Part shown: positions 45,107 through 53,222 of the stretch, in pieces
Layout: every line of letters begins with the position of its first letter
Position numbering within the stretch: position 1 is the first letter of the stretch
NCBI RefSeq assembly: GCF_030315975.1
Contig: NZ_JASXSZ010000001.1
Span: 1,202,980 to 1,266,979, forward strand
Source of the DNA: Microbacterium candidum
GTDB lineage: Bacteria; Actinomycetota; Actinomycetes; Actinomycetales; Microbacteriaceae
Direction of reading: 5' to 3'
Length of the DNA stretch: 64,000 nt
Position numbers and translations under genes: made by a program
The notes under the pieces: model-generated
The model's database searches: none
Told to the model about the DNA's origin: nothing
What the model saw: only the letters and a program-made list of their open reading frames with translations

Positions 45107-45145
45107 GACAGTTCTCCTCCCCGGTGGGCCGGGGCGGCTGTCATG
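45104..45145 (-). promoter_or_regulatory. Leader hairpin that pairs with the FHA gene start codon
   Basis: On the minus-strand mRNA, CATGACAG (45145-45138) pairs perfectly with CTGTCATG (45111-45104), and the second arm contains the ATG start. Between them an inner stem CCCCGG / CCGGGG leaves the GGAGGAGAA ribosome site next to the outer stem. The fold would hide the start codon, so translation may be conditional. Confidence 0.6.
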
Positions 45146-45200
45146 GGATGCATCCCCGACCCCTCCATTGTCCCACCGGACGGGCCGTGATGCGCCGGGT

Positions 45201-45860
45201 TCAGCGACCTTTGCGGCTGCTGCCAGGCTCGTGGCCGCCCACGTGTGCGGCGAGCCAGTCCGTGAGCGGGCGCGTTGCGCGCAGAGCCTCGGCGACGTGG
45301 TCCGCCGCATCCGCGCTGTGCAGCCATGGCTCGATTGGGAACGCCTTCCACGCGGCGATGTCCTTGTTGCGCAGGAGCTCCTGATGCGCGGCATCCGGCC
45401 CGAATCCGCGGGGGAGCGTCTTCAGCTGCTCCTCGACGACGACCCCGATGTCGTGGGCGGCGAGGTCTGCGATCGCGGACTCCAAGTCGTCGCCGATCGC
45501 GGGGTCGGCGACCGCCGCACGGTAGCGCGCGAGCTGCTCCGTGGTCATCATGTGGGCTCCTGCGCCGATCGCGAGCCCGTCCGAAGCCAGACGCACGTAT
45601 CCGCCCTTGCCGAGCATCGCGCCGATCGCGGTCTTGTACGGGGACTTGTCGGAGCTGAAGCGCACGTCCCGGTACGGCCGGAAGATCCTGCCCTCGCCGA
45701 ACTCGGGTTCGAGGTCGGCGAGCAGCGCCTGCATGGGCGCCAGCACCTGCTCGTCGTAGACGGCCCGGTGCGCCGTCCAGTACGCCTTCGAGTTGTCGAC
45801 CTCGAGTCCCGCGTAGAAGTCGAGCGCCGCCTGCGGCCAGCCCGCGAATCCACTGCTCAC
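45201..45860 (-). CDS. DUF2461 domain-containing protein
   Basis: 219 residues, a single DUF2461 domain: FAGWPQAALDFYAGLEVDNSKAYWTAHRAVYDEQVLAPMQALLADLEPEFGEGRIFRPYRDVRFSSDKSPYKT is the hallmark N-terminal part, followed by the GGYVRLASDGLAIGAGAH core. The family is common in bacteria and has no assigned activity. The start is GTG at 45860 without a ribosome site; TAGAGT lies 6 bases upstream, consistent with leaderless translation. Single-gene unit, divergent from the next gene. Confidence 0.88.
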   Translation of the reverse strand: MSSGFAGWPQAALDFYAGLEVDNSKAYWTAHRAVYDEQVLAPMQALLADLEPEFGEGRIFRPYRDVRFSSDKSPYKTAIGAMLGKGGYVRLASDGLAIGAGAHMMTTEQLARYRAAVADPAIGDDLESAIADLAAHDIGVVVEEQLKTLPRGFGPDAAHQELLRNKDIAAWKAFPIEPWLHSADAADHVAEALRATRPLTDWLAAHVGGHEPGSSRKGR

Positions 45861-45983
45861 GGCGCCACTCTAAGTCCGCCGGGGCTCCGGCGCGAGGGTG
45901 TCGTCGCCGCGAGTAGCGTGGGCCCCGCATGCAACGAGAGCACGGGAACGGAGCGGGATGAACGAGGACGACGTCGTCGAGAG

Positions 45984-46031
45984 CCGGATCCGCTCCAGCG
46001 CAAGCCCGGGCTCGCGCTGGAGTGGATCCGG
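45984..46031. repeat. 48-bp near-perfect palindrome
   Basis: A nested dyad with centre GCCCGGGC: inner arms CTCCAGCGC / GCGCTGGAG and outer arms CCGGATCC / GGATCCGG. Only two of 24 base pairs mismatch. It lies in the 188-bp divergent gap between the DUF2461 gene and the gene starting at 46049. A possible 28-codon frame (45959-46045) runs through it, but I do not call it a gene. Cruciform, operator or REP-like element are all possible. Confidence 0.85.
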
Positions 46032-46048
46032 CAGGGCATACTGAGCGG

Positions 46049-46930
46049 ATGCCGCAGCCCGAAGCCTCCGAGCCGCAGGGCACGTCGCGTGCCGAGCGGC
46101 CCGTCGTGCCGAACGCATCGGCGGGCGCGGCCGGCGACCTGACGGCGGCGCTGCGCCGCGCGTTCACGACATGCGGGGAGCTCGCGCAGGCGCTCGCGGG
46201 GCTGGCCGCCGCATCCATCCCCGCCGCGGCGCCGCTCCGCCAGGACGAGGACGCCACACGCACCGCCGAGGGACGGCTCGCGTTCGCCTCGTACGTGCAG
46301 CAGCGTGCCGCGGCGGCGGCGACCTATCTCGACGAGCTGCACCGATCCGCCCTGCGCACGGCTCCCGGCGAGGTGTCGCTCGACCTCGTGCTGCTGCCGC
46401 CGCTTCTGCGCGGCGCGATCGAGAACGCCGGCGCCCTCACGTGGCTGCTCGCCCCCGACTCCCGGCAGCAGCGGCTCGAGCGGTTCGCCCGGGTGCTGCG
46501 CGCGGACGTCGGACGGTTCGCGGCGGACCACGAACGGCTTGCGCAGGCGCAGGATGCCGGCATCCCGCCCGCGCTCTACGACCAGCTCGCGGCGCGCCTC
46601 GCCGAGCACGGCGAGACCGCCCTCGCCCACATCGACACCGCCGCGCACGCCGCCGGGGTGACGACCCGCGCTGTGCGTCGGCCGCTCGATCCGGGGCTTC
46701 CGGTCGCGGAGGCGTACGGGGAGGGGAGCCTCCCGCACGTCGCGTGGACGGCGCTCGGCGACCTCACCCACTTCGGATTCACCCTCGCGAAGAACGACGC
46801 CGAGCTCCACGTCGAGACGGACACACGGCAGTCGTCGCTTGTCGTCTACGCCCTCGTCGCGGTGATGAACGCGCGGGATGCCGTGCAGCACCTTTCTGCA
46901 GCGACCGGCGCGCGGCACCCGCCGGTGTGA
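46049..46930 (+). CDS. Hypothetical helical protein
   Basis: 293 residues, mostly alpha-helical and Ala-rich, with no signal or membrane segment. Landmarks: LTAALRRAFTTCGELAQALAGLAAASIPAAAPL, LLPPLLRGAIENAGALTWLLAPDSRQQRLERFARVLRADVGRF, and late LVVYALVAVMNARDAVQHLS. The RGAIENAGALTWLL stretch resembles segments of DUF5677-like proteins, which I cannot confirm. ATG 46049 has CATACT 6 bases upstream and no ribosome site, so it may be leaderless; GTG at 46022 lies inside the palindrome and is less likely. Confidence 0.7.
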   Translation: MPQPEASEPQGTSRAERPVVPNASAGAAGDLTAALRRAFTTCGELAQALAGLAAASIPAAAPLRQDEDATRTAEGRLAFASYVQQRAAAAATYLDELHRSALRTAPGEVSLDLVLLPPLLRGAIENAGALTWLLAPDSRQQRLERFARVLRADVGRFAADHERLAQAQDAGIPPALYDQLAARLAEHGETALAHIDTAAHAAGVTTRAVRRPLDPGLPVAEAYGEGSLPHVAWTALGDLTHFGFTLAKNDAELHVETDTRQSSLVVYALVAVMNARDAVQHLSAATGARHPPV

Positions 46931-46936
46931 GCGGGC

Positions 46937-46955
46937 CCGCGGAGGCCTTCCGCGG
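46937..46955 (+). terminator. Hairpin after the hypothetical gene
   Basis: CCGCGGA-GGCCT-TCCGCGG, perfect 7-bp stem, 6 bases past the stop at 46930. A second, bulged pairing (GAATCGTCGC with GCGACGGATTC) follows. No U-tract. Confidence 0.6.
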
Positions 46956-47109
46956 TCCCGAATCGTCGCGTCCGCCGTGGGAAGCGACGGATTCGGCCGG
47001 GTGAAGGGTCGCGGCTCGCCCGCCCTGATTCGTCGTCTCGGGGGTACAGAACGACGGATGCGGACCGGTGAACCGTGCGAAGGCGGGGTTCTGTTCCCGC
47101 GATGACCGT

Positions 47110-47157
47110 GTGTTGCGTCCCGTCACGTCGTGTTGCGCAACGTCGCACCGTGTTGCG
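47110..47157. promoter_or_regulatory. Three GTGTTGCG repeats at exact 20-bp spacing
   Basis: GTGTTGCG occurs at 47110-47117, 47130-47137 and 47150-47157, each 20 bp (two helix turns) apart, ending 35 bp before the sulfurtransferase start. The middle copy is part of the palindrome GTTGCGCAAC (47132-47141). The surrounding gap from 46931 to 47192 has no gene. The phasing suggests cooperative binding of a regulator on one DNA face. Confidence 0.7.
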
Positions 47158-47192
47158 GCTTTCCGCGCGCGGACGACGTGCACGGTGGACGA

Positions 47193-48053
47193 ATGGGGGA
47201 CATGTCCCATCTGATCGCCGCGAGAGAACTGTCCGACCTGCTCATCGATGCCCCCGTGCGTCTCCTCGACGTCCGCTGGAGGCTCGATCGTCCCGAAGGG
47301 CGGCCCGCCTACCTCGACGGGCACCTGCCCGGGGCCGTGTACGTGGACTTCGACAACGAGCTCGCGGACCGCGGCGACCCGCGACGCGGACGGCACCCGC
47401 TCCCCACGAGGGAGCAGCTGCAGGCGGCGGCCCGCCGCTGGGGTCTGCATCCCGGCGACACCGTCGTCGCGTACGACGACGTGCAGTCCGTCGCGGCGGC
47501 CCGCGCCTGGTGGCTGCTCACCCGCAGCGGGGTGGCCGACGTCCGTGTGCTCGACGGCGGTCTGCGCGCCTGGATCGCCGAAGAGCTCCCGCTCGCCCTC
47601 GGCGACGTGCAGCCGCGTCGCGGCACGATCGAGCTCCACCCGATCCCGGACGGCAGTCGGATCGGCATCGACGAGGCGGAGGCGTGGCCGCGCAGCGGCG
47701 TCCTCCTGGATGTCCGGGCCGCCGACAGGTACCGCGGCGACGTCGAACCGCTCGATCCGGTGGCCGGGCACATCCCCGGCGCGGTGAATGTGCCGACCAC
47801 CGTGCACCTGGATGCGGGCCGCTTCCGCAGCCCGGAGGAGATCCGTGCGACGTTCGCAGCGGCCGGCGCCGCCGAGGGCACGCGGGTCGCCGCCTATTGC
47901 GGCTCGGGGGTCGCGGCATCCCACACCGTTCTCGCCGGGGCGATCGCCGGCATCGACGTCGTCCTGTATCCCGGCTCGTGGAGCGAATGGTCGCGCCGAC
48001 GGCGGTACGCCGCCATCGGCCAGACGCCCGCCCGGGTGGTGCTGCCGGTATGA
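47193..48053 (+). CDS. Sulfurtransferase, tandem rhodanese (thiosulfate/3-mercaptopyruvate type)
   Basis: 286 residues with two rhodanese domains. The first (about 1-130) is inactive; the second carries catalytic C236 in the loop YCGSGVAAS, closer to thiosulfate/mercaptopyruvate enzymes. GHLPGAVYVDFDNELAD is the conserved link. It moves sulfane sulfur from a donor to an acceptor such as cyanide or thiols. ATG 47193 is chosen; ATG 47202 is an alternative. It overlaps the flavin monooxygenase gene by ATGA, tying sulfur handling to the block that follows. Confidence 0.9.
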   Translation: MGDMSHLIAARELSDLLIDAPVRLLDVRWRLDRPEGRPAYLDGHLPGAVYVDFDNELADRGDPRRGRHPLPTREQLQAAARRWGLHPGDTVVAYDDVQSVAAARAWWLLTRSGVADVRVLDGGLRAWIAEELPLALGDVQPRRGTIELHPIPDGSRIGIDEAEAWPRSGVLLDVRAADRYRGDVEPLDPVAGHIPGAVNVPTTVHLDAGRFRSPEEIRATFAAAGAAEGTRVAAYCGSGVAASHTVLAGAIAGIDVVLYPGSWSEWSRRRRYAAIGQTPARVVLPV

Positions 48054-49459
48054 GCGACCACATCATCCTCGGCGCGATGGTCCGCACCCTCGGCGCCCAC
48101 CCCGCGGGCTGGCGCGTGCCCGGGGCGCACGCCGATCCGGCGGGGGATGCCGCGGTCCTCCGCCGCATCGCGCGCGTGGCGGAGGACGCCGAGCTCGACT
48201 ACCTCTTCTTCGGCGACTGGCTCGCGACGGGCCCCGACCTCGAGTTCGGCGACCCGTATCTCCTCGCCCGCATCGATCCCCTGAGCGCCGTGCTGTACCT
48301 CGCGGGTGTGACGGAGCGCATCGGGTTGATCGCCACCGTGAACACGACGTACGCAGATCCGTACGCGATCGCGCGGGCCACCGCATCCCTCGACGTGCTC
48401 ACGGGAGGCCGGGCGGGGGTGAATCTCGTGACCGGCGCGGAGCCGCGTGCAGCGGCCAACCACGGCCGCGATGCGCACGCCGACAACGCGACCCGGTACG
48501 ACCGAGCCGAGGAGTTCGTCCGGGCGCTGCGGCTCCTGTGGGAGTCATGGGGCGACGGCGCCTGGGTCGCCGACCGCGGGTCGGGGGTGCTCATCGACGC
48601 CGCACGCCTTCGTGCGCCGGCGTTCGAGGGGTCGACCCTGCGTGTCGGCGGTCCGCTGAACGTCGCCCGCCCGCCGCAGGTCCACCCGCCGATCGTGCAC
48701 GCCGGCACGTCGCCGCGGTCGCGTGCGCTCGCGGCGACCGAGGCGGACCTCGCCCTCATCGCCGCGCCCGGCATCGCCGCGGCCGCCGCCGAGCGCGCCG
48801 GGCTGCGTCTCGCCGCCGCCGAGGCGGGGCGCGATCCGGACGACCTGAAGGTCATCGTCCCGGTCCTCCCCATCGTGGCGGAGACGGATGCGGCGGCCCG
48901 CGCGATCGTCGACGATCTCCTGCGGCTCGTCCCGCTCGACGACGGGCGCACCCCGCTGCGGGAGGGCTTCCCGCCGGGCCGCACGCTCGCCGCGTTCCTC
49001 GACACCGCGGAGGTTCCCGCAGACCACCCCGTGCGGAGCGCGTCGCTCGAGGACGACGTGCCCGCTGTGCTCGCCCCCGTCTTCGCAGAGCGCGCCGCAC
49101 GCGTCCTCGACGCGGTGCGGACGCACACCGGCCGGAGGATCGAGACCGATCACGCCGTCACGTGGCGCCACCTCGTCGCGGCGCACGCCGTCCCGACGGC
49201 GTTCGTCGTGGGGACGGGCACGGACATCGCCGACCACATCGAGGAGTGGCACGACGCCGGCGCCGCGGACGGGTTCAACGTCCTCTCCGCCTATCAGCCT
49301 GCCCAGTTCGAGGCCTTCGTCGGGCTCGCGGTGCCGGAGCTGCGGCGGCGCGGGCTCCTCGCGTCCGACCGTGGTGCGCTCCTCCGCGATCGGCTCGGCC
49401 TCGGTGCTCCCCGGACGGCATGCGCGCCTGACGCGGCCGAGGTTTATGACGTCGTGTGA
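48050..49459 (+). CDS. Flavin-dependent monooxygenase, NtaA/SnaA/DszA-type luciferase family
   Basis: 469 residues. Luciferase-like barrel of the NtaA/DmoA/SnaA group: WRVPGAHADPAGDAAVLRRIARVAEDAELDYLFFGDWLATG, TERIGLIATVNTTYADPYAIARATASLDVLTGGRAGVNLVTG, and ADGFNVLSAYQPAQFEAFVGLAVPELRRRG near the end. It uses reduced FMN supplied by a partner reductase, here probably the MsuE-like gene at 57097. Relatives attack dimethyl sulfide, sulfones, nitrilotriacetate and dibenzothiophene. Coupled to the rhodanese by a 4-base overlap. Substrate unknown; sulfur compounds are favoured by context. Confidence 0.9.
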   Translation: MSDHIILGAMVRTLGAHPAGWRVPGAHADPAGDAAVLRRIARVAEDAELDYLFFGDWLATGPDLEFGDPYLLARIDPLSAVLYLAGVTERIGLIATVNTTYADPYAIARATASLDVLTGGRAGVNLVTGAEPRAAANHGRDAHADNATRYDRAEEFVRALRLLWESWGDGAWVADRGSGVLIDAARLRAPAFEGSTLRVGGPLNVARPPQVHPPIVHAGTSPRSRALAATEADLALIAAPGIAAAAAERAGLRLAAAEAGRDPDDLKVIVPVLPIVAETDAAARAIVDDLLRLVPLDDGRTPLREGFPPGRTLAAFLDTAEVPADHPVRSASLEDDVPAVLAPVFAERAARVLDAVRTHTGRRIETDHAVTWRHLVAAHAVPTAFVVGTGTDIADHIEEWHDAGAADGFNVLSAYQPAQFEAFVGLAVPELRRRGLLASDRGALLRDRLGLGAPRTACAPDAAEVYDVV

Positions 49460-49492
49460 ACGTCCGTGAACGTCGCGGTCCGGCGGTGAACG
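49457..49492. promoter_or_regulatory. Helically phased TGAACG repeats before the ABC importer operon
   Basis: TGAACGTC at 49457 and 49467 (exact 10-bp tandem) and TGAACGG at 49487, 20 bp on. They begin in the stop codon of the preceding gene and end about 85 bp before the binding-protein start. The 10/20-bp phasing points to a regulator site for the downstream operon. Confidence 0.6.
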
Positions 49493-49575
49493 GCGGTGTC
49501 ATCCCGGCTCGGGCCGGGGCCCGCCGCATCCCTAGCTTCGACAGCACACCTCATCCGCACACACCAGGAGACACC

Positions 49576-51219
49576 ATGAACCGTCCCGCACTCCGCGCCG
49601 CAGCAGGCGCCGTCGTGCTCGCCCTCGCGGTGGGCCTGTCGGCGTGCGCGTCGAGCGCGAGCGCCGCCCCCGCCGCGTCCGCCGCCGCGAACGCCAAGCC
49701 GGTCTCCGGCGGCACGCTCACGTATCTCGACCAGCAGCCGTACACGACGCTCTACCCGCCCCAGGCCGGCTTCTATCCGAACGGCGGCATCGTGGACAAC
49801 ATCACGGCCCGTCTGACCTACCAGGACCCGAAGACGCTCAAGATCGAGCCGTGGATCGCGAAGGACTGGAAGGTCAACGCGGATGCCACCGAGTACACGT
49901 TCGATCTGCGTCCGGGAGCCACGTTCTCCGACGGCACGCCGATCGACGCGGCCGCCGTCGCGAAGAACTTCGACACCTACGGTCTCGGCGACCCCGCCCT
50001 GGGCCTGACGGTCTCGGAGGCGATCAACAACTACGCGTCGAGCACCGTGGTGGATGCGGACACCGTGACGTTCCACTTCAAGGCTCCCGCGCCCGGCTTC
50101 CTGCAGGCGACGTCGACGATCAACTCGGGCCTGCTGTCTCCGAAGACCCTCGACCGCAAGCTCGAGGATTTTGGCGCCGGCCACGCCGCCGAGATCGTCG
50201 GCTCCGGGCCGTTCACGATCACCGACGAGAAGCTCGGCACCGAGCTCACGCTCACGGCGCGCTCCGGCTACGACTCGGCTCCGCCGAGCCTCGGCCATCA
50301 GGGCAGGCCGTACGTGGATGCCGTGCACGTCATCGTGACGCCCGAGGACAGCGTGCGGATCGGCTCGCTCCTGTCGGGGCAGGCGGACGTCATCCGTCCG
50401 GTTCAGGCGTTCGACGAGTCGCGCGTGGAGTCGTCGGGCTTCGAGCTGTACGCACCGCAGACGCGAGGCGTGAACAACTCGATCAGCCTGCGATTCACCA
50501 ATCCGCTGCTGAGCGACCTCCGCGTGCGTCAAGCCCTCGTGGCCGGGGTCGATGCGCAGGAGATCGTCGACACGCTCTTCACGAAGAACTATCCGGTCGC
50601 CAACTCCACCCTGAGCTCGACCGCGCTCGGCTACAAGAACGAGTCCGCCCGCTACCGGTACGACCCGAAGAAGGCGAAGCAGCTCCTGGACGCCGCGGGC
50701 TGGAAGCCGGGGGCGGACGGCATCCGCGAGAAGGGCGGCGAGCGGCTGTCGTTCGCGGTCTACGAGTCGAAGCCCCAGCCGCAGTCCAAGCAGACGCTCG
50801 AACTCGTCGCTCAGCAGCTGAAGAAGATCGGCGTCGAGCTCAAGGTCAAGTCGTCGGACGCGGGCACCTACGCGGAGGACATCAAGGACCCGCTGAAGAC
50901 CCCGTTCCTGCACTCGATGGTCGGGCGCGCGGACCTCGACGTCATCAAGAGCAACTACTACACGAAGAACCGGAACACGCTGCTCTCGAACGATGCGAAG
51001 CTCGACAGCCTCCTGGAGGCCGTGGCATCGCAGCCTGACGCCGCCAAGCGGATCGCCGCCTCGCAGGCCGTGCAGGACTATCTCGCCGAGCAGGCGTACG
51101 TGATCCCGCTGTTCGAGGAGCCGCAGGTGTTCGGCGCGGCCCCCTACGTCCACGGCTTCGCCGCGGAGTCGGTCGGGCGCCCGTGGTTCTACGACGTGTG
51201 GCTGTCGAAGAAGAAGTGA
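49576..51219 (+). CDS. Peptide/opine-type ABC transporter substrate-binding lipoprotein
   Basis: 547 residues. Lipoprotein signal with lipobox LSAC (Cys about 24), then a family-5 solute-binding domain (GGTLTYLDQQPYTTLYPPQAGFYPNGGIVDNITARLTY, LRPGATFSDGTPIDAAAVAKNFD). I recall a curated family of such proteins (KPN_01854-like) found beside luciferase-like and CMD proteins; this is memory, not a search. CAGGAGAC precedes ATG 49576. First gene of the eight-gene unit. The ligand is unknown; the family-5 fold also binds small non-peptide compounds. Confidence 0.9.
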   Translation: MNRPALRAAAGAVVLALAVGLSACASSASAAPAASAAANAKPVSGGTLTYLDQQPYTTLYPPQAGFYPNGGIVDNITARLTYQDPKTLKIEPWIAKDWKVNADATEYTFDLRPGATFSDGTPIDAAAVAKNFDTYGLGDPALGLTVSEAINNYASSTVVDADTVTFHFKAPAPGFLQATSTINSGLLSPKTLDRKLEDFGAGHAAEIVGSGPFTITDEKLGTELTLTARSGYDSAPPSLGHQGRPYVDAVHVIVTPEDSVRIGSLLSGQADVIRPVQAFDESRVESSGFELYAPQTRGVNNSISLRFTNPLLSDLRVRQALVAGVDAQEIVDTLFTKNYPVANSTLSSTALGYKNESARYRYDPKKAKQLLDAAGWKPGADGIREKGGERLSFAVYESKPQPQSKQTLELVAQQLKKIGVELKVKSSDAGTYAEDIKDPLKTPFLHSMVGRADLDVIKSNYYTKNRNTLLSNDAKLDSLLEAVASQPDAAKRIAASQAVQDYLAEQAYVIPLFEEPQVFGAAPYVHGFAAESVGRPWFYDVWLSKKK

Positions 51220-51231
51220 CCGAGGGCTGAC

Positions 51232-52203
51232 ATGCGCTACGCGCTCCGACGCGCCGGGCAGGCCGCGATCGTTCTGATCGCGGCCTTCACGGCCACCTTC
51301 ATCCTCCTGCAGCTGCTGCCGGGCGACGCGGTGCTGATCAAGTTCGACAACCCCGACCTCGGGCTGTCGCCGGAGCAGTACGCTGCGATCCGTGCTGCGT
51401 ACGGCGCAGACGTCCCGTGGTGGCAGCAGTACCTCCACACGCTCGCGGGCTACGCGCACGGCGACTTCGGCTATTCGTCGCAGTACGGCACGTCGGTCGT
51501 GCAGCTGATCGGCACGGCGCTGCCGTCGACGGCGGCCCTCGCGATCTCCGGCTTCGTGCTGGCGGCGATCCTCGCCGTGGCGATCGCCTTCCTCTCGACG
51601 CTGTCGCCGTTCGCGTGGCTGCGCTCCGCTCTGCGGGCGCTCCCCGGCGTGTTCGTATCGGTGCCGGTCTTCTGGCTCGGGATCCTCCTCATCCAGATCT
51701 TCTCGTTCGGGCTGGGCTGGGTGCCGATCGTCGGGGCGGACCCCGTGCAGGCGCTCATCCTGCCGGTCATCGCGCTCGCGGTGCCGATCTCCGCTCCTCT
51801 CGCGCAGATCCTCGTACGCAGCATCGACGAGGTGCGGCTGCAGCCGTTCGTGACGGTCGTCCGGGCGAAGGGGGCCTCCGAGTCGTGGGCGCTGTGGCGG
51901 TCGGTCGCCCGGAACGCGCTCCTGCCGACGCTGACGATCGCCGGGGTGCTGTTCGGCGAGCTCATCGGCGGAGCGGTGGTCACCGAGACCGTCTTCGGTC
52001 GCGAGGGCATCGGACGCGTGACCGAACAGGCCGTCTCCGCGCAGGACATCCCCGTGCTTCAGGGGATCGTCGTCCTCGTCGCCCTCACGTTCATCGTCGT
52101 GAACCTCGTCGTCGACCTGCTCTACCCGCTTCTCGACCCGCGCCTGCGACAGCCTTCGCGTCGGCGCGCGACCGCATCCGTCCCGGTGGAGGCACTCGCA
52201 TGA
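51232..52203 (+). CDS. ABC transporter permease, DppB/OppB type
   Basis: 323 residues with six membrane segments. The N-terminus (MRYALRRAGQAAIVLIAAFTATFILLQLLPGDA) and the EAA-type loop (IDEVRLQPFVTVVRAKGASESWALWRSVARNALLPTLTI) are standard for the DppB family. 12 bp after the binding-protein stop; ATGA overlap with the DppC-like gene. Confidence 0.94.
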   Translation: MRYALRRAGQAAIVLIAAFTATFILLQLLPGDAVLIKFDNPDLGLSPEQYAAIRAAYGADVPWWQQYLHTLAGYAHGDFGYSSQYGTSVVQLIGTALPSTAALAISGFVLAAILAVAIAFLSTLSPFAWLRSALRALPGVFVSVPVFWLGILLIQIFSFGLGWVPIVGADPVQALILPVIALAVPISAPLAQILVRSIDEVRLQPFVTVVRAKGASESWALWRSVARNALLPTLTIAGVLFGELIGGAVVTETVFGREGIGRVTEQAVSAQDIPVLQGIVVLVALTFIVVNLVVDLLYPLLDPRLRQPSRRRATASVPVEALA

Positions 52204-53222
52204 GCACTTCTCTCGATGCCCGACCCCGCCACGACGAAGAGAGCGATGCCGCGGCGATCGTCGTCGATGCGGCGGCGACGGATGCGGCGGCCTCGGCGCA
52301 GCATCCGGGCGCCGCAGCGCCCATCCCGCAGTCGGATACGGCAGCGCCCGCCCCGCAGCCCGCCGCGAAGCCCGCGCCGGGATCATCGGCGGCGAACCTC
52401 CTGGCCCGAAGCCGACGATTCGCGACGCGCGGGGCGTCGTGGACGCTGATCCTCGCTGTCGTGATCGTGTCGATCGCGGTGGTGTGGGCGCTCCTGCCCG
52501 GCCTCTTCACGCACTACGACCCGCTGACCGGGGTTCCCGCCGAGCGGTTGCAGCCGCCGAGCGCCGCGCACTGGTTCGGCACCGATGCCATCGGGCGCGA
52601 TCTGTACGCGCGGGTCGTCTACGGCGCGGTCAACTCTCTTGCGGGAGCGCTCATCGCGGTGACGGTCGGGCTTGCGGCCGGAACGCTCCTGGGCGTCATC
52701 GCGGGCGCGATCGGCGGACCGGTCGACGACATCCTCATGCGCGTGGTCGACGTGCTCCTGTCGATCCCTGGACTGCTGCTGTCGCTGTCCGTGATCATCC
52801 TCCTCGGCTTCGGCACCGTGAACGCGGCGATCGCCGTCGGCATCGGGTCGGTCGCCGCGTTCGCGCGGCTCTCCCGGTCGGAGGTCGTGCGCGTGCGTCG
52901 CACCGACTACGTCGAGGCGGCGTTCGGCAGCGGGGGGAGCTTCCTCGCCGTCCTGCGCCGACACGTCCTGCCGAACTCGCTCAACGCCGTCGTCGCGCTC
53001 GCGGCACTGCAGTTCGGCACGGCGGTGCTCGCGATCTCGACTCTCGGCTTCCTCGGCTACGGCGCTCCGCCGCCCACCCCCGAGTGGGGACTGCTCATCG
53101 CCGAGGGCCGGAACTATGTCGCGACGTCGTGGTGGCTGACGGCCCTGCCCGGGCTCGTCGTGCTCGTCGTCGTCCTCAGCGCCAACCGCATCAGCCATTC
53201 GCTCGGACGGAGCACACGATGA
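52200..53222 (+). CDS. ABC transporter permease, DppC/OppC type, with long Ala/Pro-rich N-terminus
   Basis: 340 residues. The first 75 or so are Ala/Pro/Asp-rich and look unstructured (AAAIVVDAAATDAAASAQ), longer than in most DppC proteins. The six-segment permease core follows: AAHWFGTDAIGRDLYARVVYG is the hallmark, and the EAA loop is RTDYVEAAFGSGGSFLAVLRRHVLPNSL. The start at 52200 overlaps the previous stop; the open frame upstream is a shadow of the DppB-like gene. Confidence 0.93.
   Translation: MSTSLDARPRHDEESDAAAIVVDAAATDAAASAQHPGAAAPIPQSDTAAPAPQPAAKPAPGSSAANLLARSRRFATRGASWTLILAVVIVSIAVVWALLPGLFTHYDPLTGVPAERLQPPSAAHWFGTDAIGRDLYARVVYGAVNSLAGALIAVTVGLAAGTLLGVIAGAIGGPVDDILMRVVDVLLSIPGLLLSLSVIILLGFGTVNAAIAVGIGSVAAFARLSRSEVVRVRRTDYVEAAFGSGGSFLAVLRRHVLPNSLNAVVALAALQFGTAVLAISTLGFLGYGAPPPTPEWGLLIAEGRNYVATSWWLTALPGLVVLVVVLSANRISHSLGRSTR

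Noticed and set aside
45959..46045. 28-codon frame through the 48-bp palindrome
   Set aside because: Too short, and codon content is dictated by the palindrome; kept only as a remark.
49444..52386. 980-codon open frame on the minus strand
   Set aside because: Antisense to the binding-protein and permease genes; composition is Arg/Asp/Gln-rich with no domain. A shadow of GC bias.
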